Shown here piece by piece: positions 56,629 to 64,000 of a stretch of 64,000 bases of DNA. The position numbers were made by a program, and so were the translations under genes. Origin of the DNA: an uncultured Rhodospirillales bacterium (lineage in GTDB: Bacteria > Pseudomonadota > Alphaproteobacteria > Acetobacterales > Acetobacteraceae). The notes below the pieces were generated by a model. It saw only the letters and a list, made by a program, of their open reading frames with translations. It was not told where the DNA came from and did no database searches. Numbering within the stretch: position 1 is the first letter of the stretch; each line of letters begins with the position of its first letter. The stretch is taken from the NCBI GenBank assembly GCA_903845065.1, contig CAIMWH010000120.1, forward strand, positions 1 through 64,000, read 5' to 3'.

Positions 56629-58767
56629 TCAGGTCGCCTTGTAGATCAGGGCGTCCACCGCGAGGATGCGGGGGCCGGCGCAGATCAATGGGTTGACGTC
56701 AATTTCCGCCACGCTGTCCCGGTGGTCGGCGATGAACTCGCTGACGCGGCCAACGAGATCGGCCAGCGCCTCGATATCCACCGGCTCGCTGCCGCGGAAG
56801 CCGCGCAGGGCGGCGGCGCCCTTCAGGCCGGTGAGCATCTTGCGCGCCTCGTTGTGGGTGACCGGCGCGAGGCCGACGGTGGTGTCTTTCATGAGTTCGA
56901 CCAGGATACCACCGAGGCCGACCACCACCAGCGGGCCGAACAGCGGATCGACGCGGGCGCCGACCATGATTTCCGTGCCGGTGGGCACCATCGGCTGCAC
57001 CAGCACGCCGTTGATGCGGGGCGGCGGGCTCACCTTGTGGGCGTTGGCCATCACGGCGTCATAGGCGGCGCGCACCTCCTCGGCGGTTTTGAGGTTGAGG
57101 CGGATGACGCCGGCCTCGGTCTTGTGTGGCAGGTCGGGGCTTTCGACCTTCAGCACGGCGGGCAGGCCCATCGATACCGCGACATCGGCGGCTTCCTGGG
57201 CGGAATGGACCAGGCGCTCCTGCACCACGGGGATGCCGTAGTGCGCCAATGCGGTTTTCGCCTCGCGCTCGGTGAGGGTCTGGCCGGGCGCTGCGGCAAG
57301 CACCGCGGCGGCGGCGGCGCGGGCACCCTCGCTGACACGGCGGACTTCCACGCGCGGGCCCTCCGCCAGCATGTCGGCCCGCTTGTGCCAGGCGGCGATG
57401 GTGGTGAAGGCGCGGTCCATCGAGCGGAACAGACAGAGGCCCATGTTCTGCTCCACCTCGATGGCGCCCGGCCCTTCAAGCCAGTCGGACATCCAGGTCA
57501 TGATCATCGGCTTGCCGGCGCGGTGGCCCACGTCGGCATACATCGGCAGGCGCACCGGGGTCATCGGCGTGGAATAGACCATGGGGACCATCATGGCGCC
57601 GTAGGCCGGATCATCCATCATGGCGTTGGCGCAGCGGGGCAGCACCTCGGGGTCGTTGATCACCTGGGCGGTCACGCCGCACGGGTTGCGCGGCGAGCCG
57701 AACTCGGCGATCGAGGCGACTAGGATTTCGCGGGCGGCGTCATTGGGTTGGGGCAGCGGCACGCTGTGCTTCTCTGCGTTGTCGGCGGCGATGATGCCGG
57801 CGCCGCCGGAACTCACCAGCACCGCCACGCCCTTGGCCTTCGGCGGCGGTGCCTTGACGAAGAAGCGGGCGGTTTCCATCAGGGCTTCGAGGTTGTCCAC
57901 CATGACGATGCCAGCCCGTTCGAAGGCGGCGCGGTAGGCGGCCTGCGAGCCGGCGAGCGATCCGGTGTGGGACATCGCGGCCTTGGCGCCGATTTCGCCC
58001 ACCGCCACTTTGCAGGCGATCACCGGTTTGCCGGCGGCGCGGGCGATTTCGGCCGCCGCGATCAGGCGGGTGGGTTCGGCCATGCCCTCGAACACCAGGG
58101 CAATGGCAGAACACGTCGGGTCATCCGCGAGGTAGGAGACATAATCGGCGGCGTCCACGTCGCAGGCGTTGCCGTTGGTCAGCACGTGGCTGACGGGGAT
58201 GCCGCGGCGGAACGCCTGTTCGAGGCCGAAACCGATGGCGCCGGACTGGCTGATGATGCCGATGGCGCCAAGGCCGGGCACCGGCACGTCATCGGGCGGC
58301 ATGAAGGTGATGCGGGCCTGCAGCGTGTAGTTGTTCACGCCGATGCAGTTGGGCCCGATCAGCGGCATGCGGGCGGTGCGCGCGATATCGCCGAGGCGGG
58401 CCTGCTGCTCGGCACGGCCTGGCTTTTCCACCTCGGCATAGCCCGAGGCGAACACGATGGCGCCGCCGGCCTTGATGGCGACGCATTCCTCCACCACCGG
58501 CTCCACCTGCTCGCGCGCCACGCAGATCATCACGCAATCCGGCACTTCCGGCAGCGCGCTGAGGCTCGGGTAGCACTTGTGTTCGCCGATTGTCTCGTAG
58601 CGGGCGTTCACCAGGTAGACGCGGCCGCCGTACTTGCCGGCGAGGTTGGCCATCACGCGCTCGCCGAATGCCCCCGGCCGCTGGCTGGCGCCGACGATGG
58701 CAACGGACTGGGGATGCAGCAGGCGCCGAAGGTCACCGTGCCGATAGATGCCGCGCGCAACAGTCAT
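56629..58767 (-). CDS. NDP-forming acyl-CoA synthetase (acetate-CoA ligase family, CoA-binding plus ATP-grasp)
   Basis: LLHPQSVAIVGASQRPGAFGERVMANL, LIGPNCIGVNNY, GIISQSGAIGFGLEQAFRRGI, VLKVESPDLPHKTEAGVIRLNLKTAEEV. Confidence 0.92.
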   Translation of the reverse strand: MTVARGIYRHGDLRRLLHPQSVAIVGASQRPGAFGERVMANLAGKYGGRVYLVNARYETIGEHKCYPSLSALPEVPDCVMICVAREQVEPVVEECVAIKAGGAIVFASGYAEVEKPGRAEQQARLGDIARTARMPLIGPNCIGVNNYTLQARITFMPPDDVPVPGLGAIGIISQSGAIGFGLEQAFRRGIPVSHVLTNGNACDVDAADYVSYLADDPTCSAIALVFEGMAEPTRLIAAAEIARAAGKPVIACKVAVGEIGAKAAMSHTGSLAGSQAAYRAAFERAGIVMVDNLEALMETARFFVKAPPPKAKGVAVLVSSGGAGIIAADNAEKHSVPLPQPNDAAREILVASIAEFGSPRNPCGVTAQVINDPEVLPRCANAMMDDPAYGAMMVPMVYSTPMTPVRLPMYADVGHRAGKPMIMTWMSDWLEGPGAIEVEQNMGLCLFRSMDRAFTTIAAWHKRADMLAEGPRVEVRRVSEGARAAAAAVLAAAPGQTLTEREAKTALAHYGIPVVQERLVHSAQEAADVAVSMGLPAVLKVESPDLPHKTEAGVIRLNLKTAEEVRAAYDAVMANAHKVSPPPRINGVLVQPMVPTGTEIMVGARVDPLFGPLVVVGLGGILVELMKDTTVGLAPVTHNEARKMLTGLKGAAALRGFRGSEPVDIEALADLVGRVSEFIADHRDSVAEIDVNPLICAGPRILAVDALIYKAT

Positions 58768-58867
58768 CTTGTTCGTGTCTCCCGCTTCGTTTTTGCCGTG
58801 CGCTTGGCGCCGGACGATTTGCACCGCTATCTTCAACCGGAAACGCCAAGGAAGAAAAGGGACCACC

Positions 58868-59659
58868 ATGGAACAGGCCATTCGCTCGGAGAGCCGTGAC
58901 GGGTATCGCGTCATCACCATCAACCGGCCGGACAAGATGAATGCGATGGACAAGGCGACCTGCCTTGAACTGATCGCGGCGATTGACGCGGCGGAGGCGG
59001 ATGAGAGCTGCCGGGCGCTGATGCTTACCGGTACCGGGCGGGCGTTCTGCGCCGGGGCGGATTTGTCGGGCCGGGTGAATGGCGAGCGGCCGGCGGGCGA
59101 TGCCGGCAACTCCATCGAGGCCACCTGGAACCCGCTGGCCCGCCGGCTGTTCAATTTGCGGATGCCGAGCGTGGCGGTGGTGAACGGGGTGGCCGCGGGT
59201 GCCGGTTCCTCCATCGCGCTGGGCTGCGACATCGTGCTGGCAGGCAAGTCGGCCTATTTCCTCCAGGCGTTCTCCAAGATCGGGTTGATCCCGGATTGCG
59301 GCGGCACGTTCCTCCTGCCGCGCATGGTGGGCGAAGGCCGCGCGCGTGCGCTGGCGATGCTGGCCGAGCGGGTGCCGGCCGAGCAGGCGCTGGCCTGGGG
59401 CATGATCTGGCAGGTGCATGAGGATGCCGCGCTCGCCGAGGAAGGCCACAAGATGGCCGCCCGCCTCGCCGCGATGCCGGGCCACGCCCTGGTGCTGATC
59501 CGCAAGTCCCTCCGGGCCTCGGCGCACAATGATTTCGATGCCCAGCTTGACCTGGAGCGCGACTACCAGGGCGAGGCGAGCCGCACGCCCGATCACAAGG
59601 AAGGCGTCGCCGCGTTCCTTGCCAAGCGGGCGCCGAAGTTCACCGGGAAGCGGGCGTGA
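58868..59659 (+). CDS. Enoyl-CoA hydratase/isomerase family
   Basis: VITINRPDKMNAMDKATCLELIAAIDAAEAD; GTGRAFCAGADLSGR; VNGVAAGAGSSIALGCDIVLAG. Confidence 0.92.
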   Translation: MEQAIRSESRDGYRVITINRPDKMNAMDKATCLELIAAIDAAEADESCRALMLTGTGRAFCAGADLSGRVNGERPAGDAGNSIEATWNPLARRLFNLRMPSVAVVNGVAAGAGSSIALGCDIVLAGKSAYFLQAFSKIGLIPDCGGTFLLPRMVGEGRARALAMLAERVPAEQALAWGMIWQVHEDAALAEEGHKMAARLAAMPGHALVLIRKSLRASAHNDFDAQLDLERDYQGEASRTPDHKEGVAAFLAKRAPKFTGKRA

Positions 59660-60087
59660 CGCCAGACGAACTGGCGCGTGCCTGCGCCGATGCGATGTGG
59701 GGGGACGATCCGGCCTCCCGCTCGCTCGGCATGGCGCTCGACCATGTCGGACCTGGCGCCTCCCGCCTGTCGATGGCGGTGCGGGAGGATATGGTGAACG
59801 GGCACGGCATGTGCCACGGCGGGTTCATCTTCACCCTGGCCGACAGCGCGTTCGCCTTCGCCTGCAACACCTACAACGAGCGGGTGGTGGCGCAGCATTG
59901 CGCCGTTACCTACATCCGCCCGGCGCGGCTGGGCATGCGGCTGACGGCGAGCGCGCAGGAGCGCAGCCGGGCCGGCCGGTCGGGCATCTACGATGTGACG
60001 GTAACCAGTGACGACGGCACGGTGATCGCCGAATTTCGCGGCAATTCCCGTGGCCTTGGCAGCAAATTCTTCGAGGACCTGGCATGA
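59656..60087 (+). CDS. paaI: Hydroxyphenylacetyl-CoA thioesterase PaaI
   Basis: MVNGHGMCHGGFIFTLADSAFAFACNTYNERVVAQHCAVTYIRPARLG; GTG start in a 4-bp overlap. Confidence 0.9.
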   Translation: MTPDELARACADAMWGDDPASRSLGMALDHVGPGASRLSMAVREDMVNGHGMCHGGFIFTLADSAFAFACNTYNERVVAQHCAVTYIRPARLGMRLTASAQERSRAGRSGIYDVTVTSDDGTVIAEFRGNSRGLGSKFFEDLA

Positions 60088-61376
60088 CATCCCGCCCCTG
60101 CCTGGACGCGATCGAGCACGCCTCGCGCGACGAGATCACCGCCCTGCAAACCGCCCGCGTGGCCGCGACGCTGCGTCAGGCCTATGCGAACGTGGCGCAC
60201 TACCGGCGGGCGTTCGATGAGGCGGGCGTGCATCCCGATGATTTCCGCACCCTGGCGGACCTCGCGAAGTTTCCCTTCACCACCAAGCACACCCTGCGCG
60301 ACAACTACCCGTTCGGCATGTTCGCGGTGCCGCGCGAGAAGGTGGCGCGCATCCATGCTTCCTCGGGCACCACGGGCAAGCCCACGGTGGTGGGTTATAC
60401 GCTGAAGGATATCGATACCTGGGCCCATCTCGCGGCGCGTTCGATCTATGCCGCCGGCGGGCGGCCCGGCATGGCGGTGCATGTCGCCTACGGCTACGGG
60501 TTATTCACCGGCGGGCTGGGCGCGCATTATGGGGCGGAGAAACTGGGCTGCACGGTGATCCCGATGTCGGGCGGGCAGACCGAGAAGCAGGTGCAACTGA
60601 TCGCCGATTTCCAGCCCGATATCATCATGGTGACGCCAAGCTACATGCTGGCGATCCTAGATGGATTCCGCGCCGCCGGGCTCGATCCGCGGGCGAGCAG
60701 CCTGAAATACGGGATTTTCGGCGCCGAGCCCTGGACCAACGCCATGCGCGGCGAGATCGAGCACAGCTTCGCGATGGATGCGGTGGATATCTACGGGCTC
60801 TCGGAGGTGATGGGCCCCGGGGTGGCGCAGGAATGCGTGGAAACCAAGGACGGGCTGCACATCTGGGAGGATCACTTCTATCCCGAGGTGATCGACCCCG
60901 AGACCGGCGCGGTGCTGCCAGATGGCGCGAAGGGCGAACTGGTGTTCACGTCGCTGACCAAGGAAGCCATGCCGGTGATCCGCTATCGCACCCGGGACCT
61001 CACGCGCCTGCTGCCAGGCACCGCGCGGAGCATGCGGCGGATGGAGAAGATCACCGGGCGGACCGATGACATGCTGATCGTGCGCGGCGTCAACGTGTTC
61101 CCCACCCAGGTGGAGGAGCAGATCCTGCGCTTCGACGGGCTGGCCGGGCATTATCAGATCATCCTGACCCGCGAGGGCCGGATGGACGAGATGACGGTGC
61201 AGGTGGAAGCGCGGCCGGAATGCTGGGGTACCGCGTCCGACGAGCAGGGCCGGCAGTTGGCGTTCGAGATCAAGGAACTCGTCGGCGTGACGGCCAAGGT
61301 GGAAGTGGTGGCGCCGGGGGCGATCGAGCGGTCGCTCGGCAAGGCGAAGCGGGTGATCGACAAGCGAGTGATGTGA
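60084..61376 (+). CDS. paaK: Phenylacetate-CoA ligase
   Basis: FPFTTKHTLRDNYPFGMFAVPREKVARIHASSGTTGKPTVVGYT; YGLSEVMGPGVAQEC; GRTDDMLIVRGVNVFPTQVEE. Confidence 0.94.
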   Translation: MTSRPCLDAIEHASRDEITALQTARVAATLRQAYANVAHYRRAFDEAGVHPDDFRTLADLAKFPFTTKHTLRDNYPFGMFAVPREKVARIHASSGTTGKPTVVGYTLKDIDTWAHLAARSIYAAGGRPGMAVHVAYGYGLFTGGLGAHYGAEKLGCTVIPMSGGQTEKQVQLIADFQPDIIMVTPSYMLAILDGFRAAGLDPRASSLKYGIFGAEPWTNAMRGEIEHSFAMDAVDIYGLSEVMGPGVAQECVETKDGLHIWEDHFYPEVIDPETGAVLPDGAKGELVFTSLTKEAMPVIRYRTRDLTRLLPGTARSMRRMEKITGRTDDMLIVRGVNVFPTQVEEQILRFDGLAGHYQIILTREGRMDEMTVQVEARPECWGTASDEQGRQLAFEIKELVGVTAKVEVVAPGAIERSLGKAKRVIDKRVM

Positions 61377-61401
61377 CCGGCGCCAACCCGGCGCCGGTCA
61401 C
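61373..61401. terminator. Stem-loop between convergent paaK and leuA
   Basis: GTGACCGGCGCC-aaccc-GGCGCCGGTCAC, 12-bp perfect stem; the arm includes the paaK TGA. Confidence 0.75.
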
Positions 61402-61427
61402 ACTATAATAGAGAGACGCGCGGCGGA

Positions 61428-63011
<1,584 letters not shown>

Positions 63012-63073
63012 GGAGCGCGGTCCTCGAAAGGGTTTGGGTACGACGGAAGCCGGAGGGGAAACCCCTGAGCGAA

Positions 63074-63113
63074 CCCCGCGTCTAGCCGCGGGGCATCACG
63101 CCCAGGGGCGGCT
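63074..63113 (-). promoter_or_regulatory. Candidate leuA attenuator: alternative stem-loops downstream of a leader ORF
   Basis: Minus strand: CCCCGCG-gctaga-CGCGGGG (63074-63093) is mutually exclusive with AGCCGC(63108-63113)/GCGGCT(63084-63089). Confidence 0.55.
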
Positions 63114-63194
63114 AAGTCGAAGGAGGAGGGCGCCAGCGACGGCGCGCGCATAGGCGCGTGCGGTCAGCTTCGAGAGGGGCGCGGTTCCAGACAT
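63096..63194 (-). CDS. Candidate leucine-rich leader peptide (32 aa) upstream of leuA
   Basis: ATG...CTC CTC CTT CGA CTT AGC CGC CCC TGG GCG TGA = MSGTAPLSKLTARAYARAVAGALLLRLSRPWA*. Confidence 0.55.
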   Translation of the reverse strand: MSGTAPLSKLTARAYARAVAGALLLRLSRPWA

Positions 63195-63267
63195 GACGAG
63201 ACGCTAGCCGGTTGCATGGCGGCGGTGCAAGAGCGCCGATGGCATGCCAGGGCCTTGCGGGTGGGTG

Positions 63268-64000
63268 TCAGCCATGCACCGGGTCAGGCAGGCGATGCGG
63301 ATGCACGGCGATATAACGCGCGGGCTGGAGCGGCTCGCCCTGGTGCAGCGCCTGCGCCTTGGCCAGCGCCGTGCGGTCGGTCTCGCTGGTGCGCATGGCT
63401 TCGCGCAGGTGGTCGGTCCAGGTTTCGACGGTCCAGATCTCGATCCACCCTTCGGGATGGGCGACATCCTCGTAGAGCTGCCAGTTGACCGCGCCGGCGC
63501 GGCCTCGGGCATCGCGCACCTCGGCCATCACGGCGAGGAAGGCATCACGGTCTACCGGGTCGATGCGGTATTTCTGCCATTCGAGCACCCGCGTGCGGGC
63601 GCCCTCCACGACGGAGACCAGTTCGGGCGCCACTGCCTCGGGCTTGGGAGGCGCGGGAGCGATGACGCTGGTGGCCGCCATGGAGTCGGCGCCGGCATCA
63701 AGGCTGAAGTTGCGCGCGGCCAGGCAGAAGACGAAGAGCGCGCAGGTCGCCACCACCATCACCGAACTCAGCCCGATGGTGCGGCCGAGCCAGCCCCAGA
63801 AGAAGGTGCCCGCCACCATCGCGCCGTTGGAGGCGAGCTGATAGATCGCGAGCGCCCGGGCGCGCACCCACGGCGGCGCCGAAAGCTGCGCCGCGCCCTG
63901 GATCACCGAGGCGGCGGCAACCCAGCCGAGACCGAATAGCACCATGGCCAATGCCGCGATCGACCAGTGCGGCGCAAACGAAAGCAGCGCCATGCCGGTG
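63268..64000 (-). CDS. MFS transporter (MFS_3-like) with C-terminal ABM-like soluble domain; N-terminus lies beyond the window
   Basis: ALAMVLFGLGWVAAASVIQGAAQLSAPPWVRARALAIYQLASNGAMVAGTFFWGWLG, then VNWQLYEDVAHPEGWIEIWTVETWTDHLREAMRTSETDR. Confidence 0.82.
   Translation of the reverse strand, partial: TGMALLSFAPHWSIAALAMVLFGLGWVAAASVIQGAAQLSAPPWVRARALAIYQLASNGAMVAGTFFWGWLGRTIGLSSVMVVATCALFVFCLAARNFSLDAGADSMAATSVIAPAPPKPEAVAPELVSVVEGARTRVLEWQKYRIDPVDRDAFLAVMAEVRDARGRAGAVNWQLYEDVAHPEGWIEIWTVETWTDHLREAMRTSETDRTALAKAQALHQGEPLQPARYIAVHPHRLPDPVHG

Overview
High-GC alphaproteobacterial chromosomal window, probably Acetobacteraceae/Rhodospirillales judging by gene content and order (inference). It is densely coding and mostly housekeeping: pepA-holC, dnaB-alr-mlaEF-radA-cvpA-purF, aspS, rnd, an aroK-aroB fusion, xerD and leuA. 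Accessory metabolic genes are interspersed. No CRISPR array, rRNA, transposase or prophage was seen. Points most worth a second look: (1) a tightly coupled cysQ-like/tsaC/eamA/selA/selB run with tRNA-Sec (selC) starting at the base after the selB stop; (2) an AmtB whose first twin-His residue is Glu; (3) a probable Leu-codon leader peptide with alternative hairpins upstream of leuA, below the ORF-track cutoff; (4) a DUF1178/radical SAM/alpha-beta-hydrolase gene run, with a close hydrolase paralog about 30 kb away; (5) an unrecognised 485-aa helical protein behind an AT-rich promoter pocket; (6) a cupin gene with an in-frame TAA after six codons; (7) a four-domain rhodanese with one apparently active domain; (8) a G-rich hexamer repeat inside a methyltransferase gene. 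All calls come from reading sequence and translated ORFs. No database search was run.
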